Source: Oceanobacillus chungangensis
GTDB taxonomy: Bacteria; Bacillota; Bacilli; Bacillales; Amphibacillaceae
Length of the DNA stretch: 64,000 nt
Assembly: GCF_003369565.1 (NCBI RefSeq)
Contig: NZ_PIOD01000005.1
Location: 310,001 to 374,000, forward strand
Reading direction: 5' to 3'
Both the position numbers and the translations under genes were made by a program. Below the pieces are notes generated by a model, which searched no databases, was not told the DNA's origin, and saw only the letters and a program-made list of their open reading frames with translations. This document shows positions 8,564-16,192 of this stretch, one piece after another (within the stretch, counting starts at the first letter, position 1; each line of letters begins with the position of its first letter).

Positions 8564-9856
8564 ATGAGAAAATTATATATGTTATTAATTAGTTTGTTTG
8601 TGTTGTTCCTATTGGCAGCTTGTGATGAAGGAGATGATGCATCATCTGGTGGCGATAATGCATCATCTGATGGGGAGATTGTTTTAGATTTATGGCATTT
8701 TGACCCAGGTGCAAGGATGGAAGTATATCAAGAAGCTGTAGATCGCTTTGAAGAGAAACATGAAAATGTAAAAGTTAATGTACTACAAATTCCAAATGAT
8801 GATTATAAACAACGCGTTGTTGTAGCTATGTCTGGTGGAAACCCTCCGGATGTATTTGCAAGTTGGGGCGGTGGATGGTTAGAAGAATTTGTTGATTCTA
8901 ATAAAATCAAAGATTTAACGAATGAAGATATCGATTATGATCGCTTTATAGATGTAGCGGTTAAAAACTCAACTTTTGATGACAAAGTGTATGGTTTGCC
9001 TTTAGGTATTGCGACTTATTCATTCTATTACAATAAAGAGATTTTTGCGGAACATAATTTAGAAGTTCCAGAGACATATGATGAATTTCTTAACGTTGTT
9101 GATGTATTAAAAGAAAATGACGTTTATCCACTTGCTTTAGCAAATCAACCAAAATGGCCAGGTGCTTTTTACTTAATGTATTTTGCAGATCGTTTAGGTG
9201 GAGAAGATGTTTTCCAATCAGCATATCGTAGAACTGGTGGAGGTTTTGATGATGATGCATATGTCCAGGCAGGCGAGTACATTCAAGATTTAGTTGAAAG
9301 AGATGCATTTAACCCTGGATTTAATGGTATTCCATATGATTCAGGACAAGGTAGACAATTAATGTACACTGGTGAAGCTGCAATGATGCTTATGACTTCA
9401 GGATTTGTAAATAATGTACGTGAAGAATTTCCAGAATTTGAAGAAAAAATGGGCGTATTCGGATTCCCAGTAATAGAAGAGGGTAATGGTGACCCATCTA
9501 ATATAAGTGCAGGTGTATCTCCGGTTTGGTCTATATATGAAGAGACTGATCAATCAGAGCTGGCAGTTGAACTTATAGATGAATTAACTAGCGTAGAAAC
9601 TGCACAAGGTTATGTTGATAAATCTAGTACGCCTGTTGCAGTTAAAGGTGTAGAACTAAAAGATGAATATGTAAGTATCTTTACAGAATGGATTAACAAA
9701 GCAAATTCTATCCAGTTTCCTTATGATCAAACGTTACCCCCGGAATTAGGAGAACTTCATAAGAATACAACGTTTGACTTGTTTGGTTTGGAAGTGACAC
9801 CAGAAGAAGCTGCTGAATCAATGGAGGCAGAAGCTAAGAAGATATTTGGGGAGTAA
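8564..9856 (+). CDS. Sugar ABC transporter substrate-binding lipoprotein
   Basis: The 430-residue protein starts MRKLYMLLISLFVLFLLAAC; the lipobox LLAAC puts the lipidated cysteine at residue 20. The ATG at 8564 is preferred because a gggtg site lies 6 bases upstream; an in-frame ATG at 8537 has no good site. The mature part is a family-1 extracellular solute-binding protein (LDLWHFDPGARMEVYQEAV, PDVFASWGGGWLEEF). It should capture an oligosaccharide, probably xylo-oligosaccharide, given the adjacent beta-xylosidase. It is the first of three such genes in the window. Confidence 0.92.
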   Translation: MRKLYMLLISLFVLFLLAACDEGDDASSGGDNASSDGEIVLDLWHFDPGARMEVYQEAVDRFEEKHENVKVNVLQIPNDDYKQRVVVAMSGGNPPDVFASWGGGWLEEFVDSNKIKDLTNEDIDYDRFIDVAVKNSTFDDKVYGLPLGIATYSFYYNKEIFAEHNLEVPETYDEFLNVVDVLKENDVYPLALANQPKWPGAFYLMYFADRLGGEDVFQSAYRRTGGGFDDDAYVQAGEYIQDLVERDAFNPGFNGIPYDSGQGRQLMYTGEAAMMLMTSGFVNNVREEFPEFEEKMGVFGFPVIEEGNGDPSNISAGVSPVWSIYEETDQSELAVELIDELTSVETAQGYVDKSSTPVAVKGVELKDEYVSIFTEWINKANSIQFPYDQTLPPELGELHKNTTFDLFGLEVTPEEAAESMEAEAKKIFGE

Positions 9857-9868
9857 AAGTTTTATATT

Positions 9869-9895
9869 GAGAAGGCTCTATTAAAGAGCTTTCTC
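9869..9895 (+). other. Intercistronic stem-loop after binding-protein gene
   Basis: Arms gagaaggctct (9869-9879) and agagctttctc (9885-9895) pair over 11 positions with one G-U pair and a 5-base loop. No T-run follows, so read-through into the permeases is expected. It would protect the upstream mRNA and allow more binding protein than permease. Confidence 0.7.
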
Positions 9896-9933
9896 CTACT
9901 TCAAACAAATTGTTGTAAGGGAAGTGTTACATA

Positions 9934-10857
9934 ATGGCAATAAATAACGATATGATCTTATTAGAAGAACAAAAGAAGCGAACAAGAAATAAGTCTCTTA
10001 CTATATTACTTTTTCTCTTACCATCCTTACTTGTATATTTGGCGTTTATTCTCTATCCAATCTTAGCAACATTTAATTACAGTTTATATGACTGGAATGG
10101 AATGGGAGATAAAGTGTTCATAGGTCTTGAGAATTTCACAACATTATTATCAGATTCAACTTTCTGGACTGCATTGAAAAATAACTTATATCTAGTATTA
10201 GTTTCTGTTTTTGTACAAGTTCCGTTTGGGCTAATTATGGCAATAGTTCTACTAAGTAAAATTAGAGGAAAGAAAGTATTAAATGTTATTTATTTCTTAC
10301 CTTATTTAATGTCTTCAGTTGCTATCGGTTTGTTATGGGTATTCATGTATGACCCTGTAAAAGGACCAATCAACCAATTTTTAAATATATTTGGTATTGA
10401 ATCTGTACACTGGTTGGCTTCAAGTAATATGGCAATTATTGCTGTGTTAATTGTACTTGTTTGGCAATTCGCACCTTTTTATATGATTCTGTTTAAAGCA
10501 TCACTGGTTGGTATTCCTGAAGAGCAATATGAAGCAGCTGAAATTGATGGGGCAAATGGAATTCAGCAATTTTTCTATATTACACTCCCATCATTAATGC
10601 CTACGATTGTAAGCTCTTCTATATTAGCAGTAGTTGGTTCGCTTAAAACATTCGATATGTTTTTCATTATGTTGGGTGGAGGTTCAGGAAGCGCAACCGA
10701 AATCTTAGGGACATATATGTATAGGCAAAGCTTTATTAATTTTAATATGGGCTACGGTAGTACAATAGCCTCCATGATGTTTATCTTAGCACTGCTTAGC
10801 ACAGTTATTATTTTATTCACAGATAACAATCGGCAGAAAAGGAGTGGATTAAAATGA
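9934..10857 (+). CDS. Sugar ABC transporter permease, MalF type
   Basis: The 307-residue protein has six predicted membrane segments, starting with SLTILLFLLPSLLVYLAFIL near residue 25. The cytoplasmic EAA loop reads YEAAEIDGANGIQQFFYITLP near residue 205, which contacts the ATPase. It belongs to the CUT1 family (BPD_transp_1). It overlaps the next permease by 4 bases (ATGA). No ATPase is encoded nearby, so a shared MsmX-like ATPase elsewhere is likely. Confidence 0.92.
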   Translation: MAINNDMILLEEQKKRTRNKSLTILLFLLPSLLVYLAFILYPILATFNYSLYDWNGMGDKVFIGLENFTTLLSDSTFWTALKNNLYLVLVSVFVQVPFGLIMAIVLLSKIRGKKVLNVIYFLPYLMSSVAIGLLWVFMYDPVKGPINQFLNIFGIESVHWLASSNMAIIAVLIVLVWQFAPFYMILFKASLVGIPEEQYEAAEIDGANGIQQFFYITLPSLMPTIVSSSILAVVGSLKTFDMFFIMLGGGSGSATEILGTYMYRQSFINFNMGYGSTIASMMFILALLSTVIILFTDNNRQKRSGLK

Positions 10858-11684
10858 GACCTGGTAATCTAATTCAAAAAACATCCCTATATATTTTTGC
10901 AGCCATGTTACTCGTTTTTTCAGGTTATCCATTTCTCTATATGGTTTCCACATCATTTAAGACAATGGGGGAATTTTTCGATAATCCATTTTCTATCATT
11001 TCAGGCTCTTTAACGTTAGATCAGTTTGCATCTGTTTTTGAGATGGGATTACATACATACTTCATAAACAGTATCATTATTACCGTTGCGTCAGTTGCAA
11101 TTGTTGTATTTGTTTCGGCGCTTGCTAGTTATCCATTAAGTAGAATGAAATTCAGATTGAATCGTCCACTTTTCGTTCTTTTCTTAGTTGGAATGATGAT
11201 ACCTGTTCACGCGTCCTTAATTCCAATTTTCATGATGTCAAATGAACTAGGATTTTACGATACATTATTTGCTTTATTAGGACCATATGTGGCTTTTGCC
11301 TTACCAATTTCAATTTTTATTATGACACAATTTATGTCTGATATACCAGTAGAACTTGAAGAAGCGGCCAAGATGGATGGAGCAGGTCACTGGAAGATAT
11401 TTTCTAAGGTAATACTCCCTAATATTAAGCCAGCTATATCTACCGTTGTAATTTATAACTTTGTACACATTTGGAATGAATTTGTCTTTGCATTAGTGCT
11501 TATCCAAGATAAAGGAAACATGACCTTACCAATTGGACTTCAAAAATTCTATGGAGAGTTCTCTGTAAATGTACCAGGAATAATGGCCGCATTAACGCTC
11601 AGTAGTGTTCCAGTAATATTAATCTTTATTCTTGCTCAAGAGAAAGTAGTTAAAGGATTAACAAGTGGATCGGTTAAAGGGTAA
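10854..11684 (+). CDS. Sugar ABC transporter permease, MalG type
   Basis: The 276-residue protein is the second CUT1 permease, with six membrane segments. The first is TSLYIFAAMLLVFSGYPFLY near residue 10. The EAA loop is ELEEAAKMDGAGHWKIFSKV near residue 165. It starts inside the stop of the MalF-type gene, so the two are translated together and form the channel for the preceding binding protein. The TIM-barrel isomerase follows after 54 bases. Confidence 0.92.
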   Translation: MRPGNLIQKTSLYIFAAMLLVFSGYPFLYMVSTSFKTMGEFFDNPFSIISGSLTLDQFASVFEMGLHTYFINSIIITVASVAIVVFVSALASYPLSRMKFRLNRPLFVLFLVGMMIPVHASLIPIFMMSNELGFYDTLFALLGPYVAFALPISIFIMTQFMSDIPVELEEAAKMDGAGHWKIFSKVILPNIKPAISTVVIYNFVHIWNEFVFALVLIQDKGNMTLPIGLQKFYGEFSVNVPGIMAALTLSSVPVILIFILAQEKVVKGLTSGSVKG

Positions 11685-11738
11685 AGGGCTTATCTAAATT
11701 TATGTACATCATTTTTCTAAACAAAGGAGGAAAATACA

Positions 11739-12560
11739 ATGACAATAAAATTTGGATGTCAAGGATCAACATGGGTATTGGATTATGATATTGAAGCAGA
11801 TATTCAAGATCAAGTGATGAGTACAATAAATAAAGCAGGATTTAAAGGGCTTGATATGCAGGTTGCTTTATTAGGTAAATATAAAAGTCAACCGGAAAGA
11901 TTTAAAGAAGAACTAGATAAGAGAGGTCTAGAATTAGCAGCATTAACTTTACCAATGAATTTCTTAGGTGGTGAGGAATCTCCTAAGGAGAGGGAATTAA
12001 CCGATTTCTATATAAATTACTTAAAAAAATTCCCAGGTGCAAAACTAAATGTACCTTCAAGAATCGGACCAAATCGTGACAATTTACTACAACGTCAAAA
12101 AGAAATCATAGCAGGTGCAAATAAACTAGGGAAACGGGCATTTGAGAATGGAATCATTACATCGATTCATCCTATTTCCTATAAAACTTCGTATTTTAGA
12201 TTCAAAGAGGATTATGAAGTACTTCTTGAAGGCTTAGATCCAAGATACATGGGATATACACCTGATGTTGGTCACATTATGTTTGGTGGAATGGATCCAG
12301 TTCAGATAATTAAGGATTATCTACCTTTGATTAAGCATGTACACTTTAAAGATGCATCCGTAGGCTGTGAATGGAAGAAAATGGGCGAAGGTGACATCGA
12401 TTTTGCAGGATGTGTACAGGTTCTTAAAGATGGTGGTTACGAAGGTTGGATAATGGTTGAAGAGGAAACTCCAGAAGCCCAAACTCAAACAGAGAAAGTT
12501 ATTATTGAAATTAGTGAGTATGTAAGTGAAAGGTTAATGCCGATAGTTAATGGAGACTAG
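11739..12560 (+). CDS. Sugar phosphate isomerase/epimerase-like TIM barrel (IolE-like)
   Basis: The 273-residue protein is a PF01261 TIM barrel, starting FGCQGSTWVLDYDIEAD and ending with GWIMVEEETPEAQTQ. Likely metal ligands are in SIHPISYKT, YTPDVGHIMFGG, HVHFKDAS and VEEE. The layout resembles inosose dehydratase (IolE) and erythrulose or tagatose epimerases. Placement between a sugar transporter and the DhaK/DhaL pair suggests that it makes a keto sugar for phosphorylation by DhaK/DhaL. A strong aaaggagg site precedes the start. Confidence 0.85.
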   Translation: MTIKFGCQGSTWVLDYDIEADIQDQVMSTINKAGFKGLDMQVALLGKYKSQPERFKEELDKRGLELAALTLPMNFLGGEESPKERELTDFYINYLKKFPGAKLNVPSRIGPNRDNLLQRQKEIIAGANKLGKRAFENGIITSIHPISYKTSYFRFKEDYEVLLEGLDPRYMGYTPDVGHIMFGGMDPVQIIKDYLPLIKHVHFKDASVGCEWKKMGEGDIDFAGCVQVLKDGGYEGWIMVEEETPEAQTQTEKVIIEISEYVSERLMPIVNGD

Positions 12561-12583
12561 ACTAGAACAGGTAGTCTTCATTA
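12548..12583 (+). other. Intercistronic stem-loop over the isomerase stop codon
   Basis: Arms taatggagacta (12548-12559) and tagtcttcatta (12572-12583) pair over 12 positions with one G-U pair. The stop codon lies within the structure. There is no T-run, so it is probably an mRNA-stability or processing element between the isomerase and dhaK. Confidence 0.6.
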
Positions 12584-12671
12584 GTAGAGGAACTGAACAT
12601 AACGCTATAAACAACTGAGAATTATAGCTTCCATTCTATCCTATATAACTATTAAAAGAGGAGTGTAACGA

Positions 12672-13673
12672 TTGAAAAAACTAATAAATAATCCCAATAA
12701 TGTTGTTGAAGAAATGATAGATGGATATGTTAAAGCACATCCAACATATATTAAACGTTTAGAGGAAAATGATAGATCACTAGTTACAGCAAGAAAAACT
12801 ACTGATAACAAAGTAGGAATACTAATTGGAGGCGGATCTGGTCATGAACCTGGCTTCTTAGGGTATGTAGGAGATGGAATGGCAGATGGTGTTGCTGTAG
12901 GCAATATTTTTGCTTCTCCGCCACCAGCACCAATTTTAGAAGTAACCAAGGCAATCGATAAAGGTGCTGGAGTTGTATATCTTTACGGGAATTATGCTGG
13001 TGATGTTATGAATTTTGGTATGGCTGCTGATTTGGCAGATATGGAAGATATCCATGTAGAAATGGTATTAACAACGGACGATGTAGCCTCAGCTCCGATA
13101 GAAGAAAAAGAGAAGCGACGAGGAATCGCTGGAGAGTTTTTTGTATTTAAAACGGCAGGGGCTGCAGCAGATCAAGGATACAATTTGGGGGAAGTTGCAA
13201 GAATTGCTAGAAAAACAAATGAATTTACAAGATCTATGGGTGTTGGTTTAACCCCATGTTCATTGCCGCAAACAGGCGAACCTAGCTTTGAAATTGGTGA
13301 TAATGAAATGGAACTTGGTTTAGGGCATCATGGAGAACCTGGAATTAAAAAAGTTCCAATGGATAAGGCTGATAACATTGCTGATGAACTGTTAAAACAT
13401 ATCTTTGCCGATATGCCACTTAATAAAGACGATGAAGTAGCTGTTTTAGTAAATGGCCTAGGGTCAACGCCACGTTTGGAACTATATATTATGTATAGAA
13501 GAGTGGAGCAAGTCTTAAAGGAAAAAGGGATTCATATTTATCGCTCATATGTTGGAGATTATATTACTTCACTAGAAATGGGTGGCTGCTCAATAACACT
13601 TACCAAAGTAGATGATGAATTGAAGAAACTAATTGATCATCCAGTAGATTGTCCTATGTTCGTACAAAAATAA
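12672..13673 (+). CDS. dhaK: Dihydroxyacetone kinase subunit DhaK-like
   Basis: The 333-residue protein has the DhaK fold: GGGSGHEPGFLGYVGDGMAD near residues 53-72 and AVGNIFASPPP near residue 75. His220, in GLGHHGEPG, is the residue that normally forms a covalent hemiaminal with the keto substrate. The TTG start is supported by gaggagtg upstream. DhaL follows after 9 bases, but there is no phosphotransferase subunit DhaM in the window. Together with the upstream isomerase this suggests phosphorylation of a ketose such as erythrulose or another short keto sugar rather than glycerol metabolism. Confidence 0.9.
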   Translation: MKKLINNPNNVVEEMIDGYVKAHPTYIKRLEENDRSLVTARKTTDNKVGILIGGGSGHEPGFLGYVGDGMADGVAVGNIFASPPPAPILEVTKAIDKGAGVVYLYGNYAGDVMNFGMAADLADMEDIHVEMVLTTDDVASAPIEEKEKRRGIAGEFFVFKTAGAAADQGYNLGEVARIARKTNEFTRSMGVGLTPCSLPQTGEPSFEIGDNEMELGLGHHGEPGIKKVPMDKADNIADELLKHIFADMPLNKDDEVAVLVNGLGSTPRLELYIMYRRVEQVLKEKGIHIYRSYVGDYITSLEMGGCSITLTKVDDELKKLIDHPVDCPMFVQK

Positions 13674-13682
13674 GGGGGATAT

Positions 13683-14336
13683 ATGATGAGTTTAAGTGCG
13701 AGAGAATATCTGAATTATTTTAAACAGGTAACAGAAGTTATTGAAAATGAAAAAGATTACCTCTGTGAACTTGACCGTAAGCTAGGAGACGGAGACCATG
13801 GGGTTACGATGTCTATTGGCTGGCAAAGTGTAAATGAAAAACTTGATACAGAGTTATTGGATGAGACGGATTGTGGGAAAATTAGCTCTGTTGTTGGAAT
13901 GACATTTTTAAATGCAGTTGGCTCTTCAGTTGGTCCATTATATGCAACTGGATTTATTAAAGGAGCAAAAGTACTTAAAAATAAAACAGAACTAACCGAC
14001 TCAGATATTGCTGAATTCTGGGTAGCATTTGTTAACGGTGTGAAAGAGAGAGGAAAGGCACAAGTTGGTGATAAGACCATTGTTGACACGCTAGATCCCT
14101 TTGCAAAAAAACTAGAAGCAAAATTTGCAGAATCACAAGATATTCTTGCTGCATTTAGTGAAGCGGTCCAGGCTGGGGAAAGGGGAATGGAATCTACCAA
14201 AGATCTAATCTCGAAGATTGGGCGATCTAGTCGTTTAGGAGAGCGGTCATTAGGTGTTCAAGATCCTGGAGCTACATCTGCGTATCTAATCATCGAAACG
14301 TTCCAAAAGGTCTTAGAGGTAGAATCAGTAAAATAA
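13683..14336 (+). CDS. dhaL: Dihydroxyacetone kinase subunit DhaL-like
   Basis: The 217-residue helical-barrel protein binds the nucleotide. Its Mg-ADP signature LDRKLGDGDHG covers residues 30-40, with Asp36 and Asp38 as metal ligands, and VGSSVGPLYATGF follows. It shares the transcript with dhaK. In the absence of DhaM it may exchange nucleotide and use ATP directly, as the fused ATP-dependent kinases do. Two adjacent ATG codons at 13683 and 13686 are both possible starts behind agggggat. A terminator follows. Confidence 0.9.
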   Translation: MMSLSAREYLNYFKQVTEVIENEKDYLCELDRKLGDGDHGVTMSIGWQSVNEKLDTELLDETDCGKISSVVGMTFLNAVGSSVGPLYATGFIKGAKVLKNKTELTDSDIAEFWVAFVNGVKERGKAQVGDKTIVDTLDPFAKKLEAKFAESQDILAAFSEAVQAGERGMESTKDLISKIGRSSRLGERSLGVQDPGATSAYLIIETFQKVLEVESVK

Positions 14337-14347
14337 ACGAATACGAA

Positions 14348-14395
14348 AAAGCTTGTTCAAAGGTTAATCTGCCTTTTTACAAGCTTTATTTTTTT
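14348..14395 (+). terminator. Rho-independent terminator of the xylosidase-dhaL operon
   Basis: Arms aaagcttgt (14348-14356) and acaagcttt (14379-14387) are followed by a run of seven T residues. It lies 12 bases after the dhaL stop. Confidence 0.85.
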
Positions 14396-14412
14396 GATTT
14401 ATTATTAATATA

Positions 14413-14446
14413 AGAGCTAAGTAGATTTTTTCATCTACTTAGCTCT
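14413..14446 (-). terminator. Perfect hairpin between convergent genes
   Basis: Arms agagctaagtagat (14413-14426) and its exact complement (14433-14446) form a 14-pair stem with a 6-base loop, just past the stop of the minus-strand dehydrogenase. A T-run lies on the plus-strand side as well, so it may act in both directions. Confidence 0.7.
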
Positions 14447-14456
14447 ACAAGGTTTT

Positions 14457-15350
14457 TTACTTACCACCCTTTGGTGTTTGATGATTAGCTATTCTTTCAA
14501 AATAATTAATAATAAAGGAATGATCCTTCTTCGCATTTCCGTTAGCAATCTCTGAGCTAAAGATTTCCTTAACCATACTAGTAATGGGAAGTGGCATACC
14601 TATAGCATTTGCAGACGATTGAATATTATTCAAATCTTTAAAGTTGATTTCCATTCGTCCACCTGGATCGAAGTTTCTATCAATAATTAATGGCATTTTT
14701 GCTTCCATTACTGCACTACCAGCTAAACCACCGTGAATTGCTTCGTACATTTTGTTTAAATCAATACCTGATTTACTTGCAAATACACTTGCTTCTGATA
14801 ATGCGGCAAGATGAATGCTAACAATGATTTGGTTAGCAAGCTTAGTTGTTGAACCAGCACCGTTTGTCCCAACATGAACAATATTTTCTCCCATTGCTTC
14901 AAATAATGGTAACACACGGTTAAATTGCTCCTCATCTCCACCAGCCATGATAGACAGTTTACCTTCAACAGCCATCGGTTCTCCACCACTAACAGGTGCA
15001 TCTATACAGTGCATCCCGTATTCTTGTAATCTTTTAGCAAAAAACTTCGAATCCTCAGGTGAAACTGAACTCATATCAATAATCACAGTGCCTGGTTTGC
15101 CATTTTTAGCAAGACCATCATCATTAAATAATACCTGTTCTACATGTTTCGCAGCAGGTAGCATGGTGAAAATTACATCACATTTTTCTGCTACTTCTAC
15201 ATTAGAGTCGCAAGCATGTCCACCCAATGCAGTAAGCTCACGAACTGCCTCTTTATTTAAATCTAATAGATATGTTTCATAGCCTGCGTGAATTATATGT
15301 CTTGCCATTGGTTTGCCCATAATTCCTAGACCAATAAACCCTACTTTCAT
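14457..15350 (-). CDS. Beta-hydroxyacid dehydrogenase, GarR/3-HIBDH family
   Basis: The 297-residue protein starts MKVGFIGLGIMGKPMARHI, the dinucleotide site of the family. It carries the substrate signature DAPVSGGEPMAVEGKLSIM near residue 118 and the catalytic lysine in GSTTKLANQ near residue 168. A ggagggg site 6 bases upstream fixes this ATG; a longer in-frame start lacks one. Family members interconvert tartronate semialdehyde and glycerate or oxidise 3-hydroxyisobutyrate. It converges on the dhaL operon, and may handle a C3 acid from sugar-acid breakdown, though that is inference. Confidence 0.88.
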   Translation of the reverse strand: MKVGFIGLGIMGKPMARHIIHAGYETYLLDLNKEAVRELTALGGHACDSNVEVAEKCDVIFTMLPAAKHVEQVLFNDDGLAKNGKPGTVIIDMSSVSPEDSKFFAKRLQEYGMHCIDAPVSGGEPMAVEGKLSIMAGGDEEQFNRVLPLFEAMGENIVHVGTNGAGSTTKLANQIIVSIHLAALSEASVFASKSGIDLNKMYEAIHGGLAGSAVMEAKMPLIIDRNFDPGGRMEINFKDLNNIQSSANAIGMPLPITSMVKEIFSSEIANGNAKKDHSFIINYFERIANHQTPKGGK

Positions 15351-15750
15351 GCGTAACCCCTCCATGTAAGTGTTTTCACTACTATTTTATAACAATATGA
15401 AAAAAATGTATATAGCTTTCTATTGAATTTCAAAAATAAATAAAAATTTTTGACAGTAATTGATAACAAAAGTAACAAAAAGTAGTGAAAACCGGTGCCA
15501 ACTTAAAAATGCAGATATATGCAGGTAGAGCTCATCGTACCTATTTTTTATTTAGAGTTATTGCCTGATAAATTGTATGATCTCCTAGATAGGAGTGGAA
15601 TTGAATGTGCTATATCTGATAAAGGTATCCAACCTTGAAAAATATTAATAGACATTAGAAATAAAGAGGAAATTTTTTTGACCAATTGAATCTGCTGCGA
15701 TATTGTATTTTATTTTCATCCATCACTACTAAATAAAATAATTCTACTGA

Positions 15751-15766
15751 ACTTGAACGTACGAGT
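15751..15766 (+). promoter_or_regulatory. AraR-like palindrome, upstream copy
   Basis: ACTTGAACGTACGAGT matches the B. subtilis AraR box ATTTGTACGTACAAAT at 12 of 16 positions. It is about 220 bases upstream of a second such box, a spacing that could allow looping. Confidence 0.5.
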
Positions 15767-15940
15767 TCCAATGTATCATTGTTATATATTTTTTATTAAT
15801 ATTACTACTTTTATATCTGACTATATATTCCCTTCAAAAATTCGTAGAGCGGGAGATACATAAGAAAAAATGGGTACAATGGTAAAAAAATATGTAGACA
15901 GAAAATTTTTATTATTATTGGACAAAGTACCTAAAATATA

Positions 15941-15969
15941 TTGCAAAGAAGATTAGCATAATTTATAAT
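15941..15969 (+). promoter_or_regulatory. Sigma-A promoter of transporter 2 operon
   Basis: TTGCAA (15941-15946) and a perfect TATAAT (15964-15969) are separated by 17 bases. The predicted start near 15976 leaves a leader of about 215 bases. Confidence 0.75.
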
Positions 15970-15971
15970 AT

Positions 15972-15987
15972 ACTTATACGTATGAAT
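15972..15987 (+). promoter_or_regulatory. AraR-like palindrome over the transcription start
   Basis: ACTTATACGTATGAAT matches the AraR box at 12 of 16 positions, including the central TACGTA, and overlaps the predicted start site. Occupancy would block initiation, as AraR does at arabinose promoters in B. subtilis. Confidence 0.55.
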
Positions 15988-16056
15988 TGATATTTAATAT
16001 TGAATAACCACATCTCATTCGTACAAGATTTATTCTCCTCTTTAAGAGGGTATCTG

Positions 16057-16071
16057 TTGTAAGCGTTGTCA
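16057..16071 (+). promoter_or_regulatory. CcpA cre box in the transporter 2 leader
   Basis: TTGTAAGCGTTGTCA fits WTGNAANCGNWNNCW at every fixed position and lies about 80 bases into the transcript. Confidence 0.85.
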
Positions 16072-16192
16072 ACAACGGAATGTTTCAATCGGTTTCATAG
16101 CTGAATCTTTTGCGAAAGAGGTGAACGGTTTAGAAGGAATGGGCTTGAAAGTTTTGTATATCCTATCAAAATATTATTAAGGGGGAATAAAA

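Larger units (their letters stand above)
15366..16192. other. Long leader and upstream stretch before transporter 2
   Basis: About 830 AT-rich bases. The left part holds a 40-codon open frame (15519-15638, starting MQVELIVPIFYLELLPDK) that continues past its stop as KILIDIRNKEEIF. It looks like an eroded gene fragment, but I do not recognise the family. The right part holds two AraR-like palindromes, a promoter and a cre box, annotated separately. Confidence 0.55.

Noticed and set aside
13757-14200. Minus-strand open frame of 147 codons inside dhaL
   Set aside because: dhaL has conserved motifs throughout, and the antisense frame has no ribosome site or recognisable domain.
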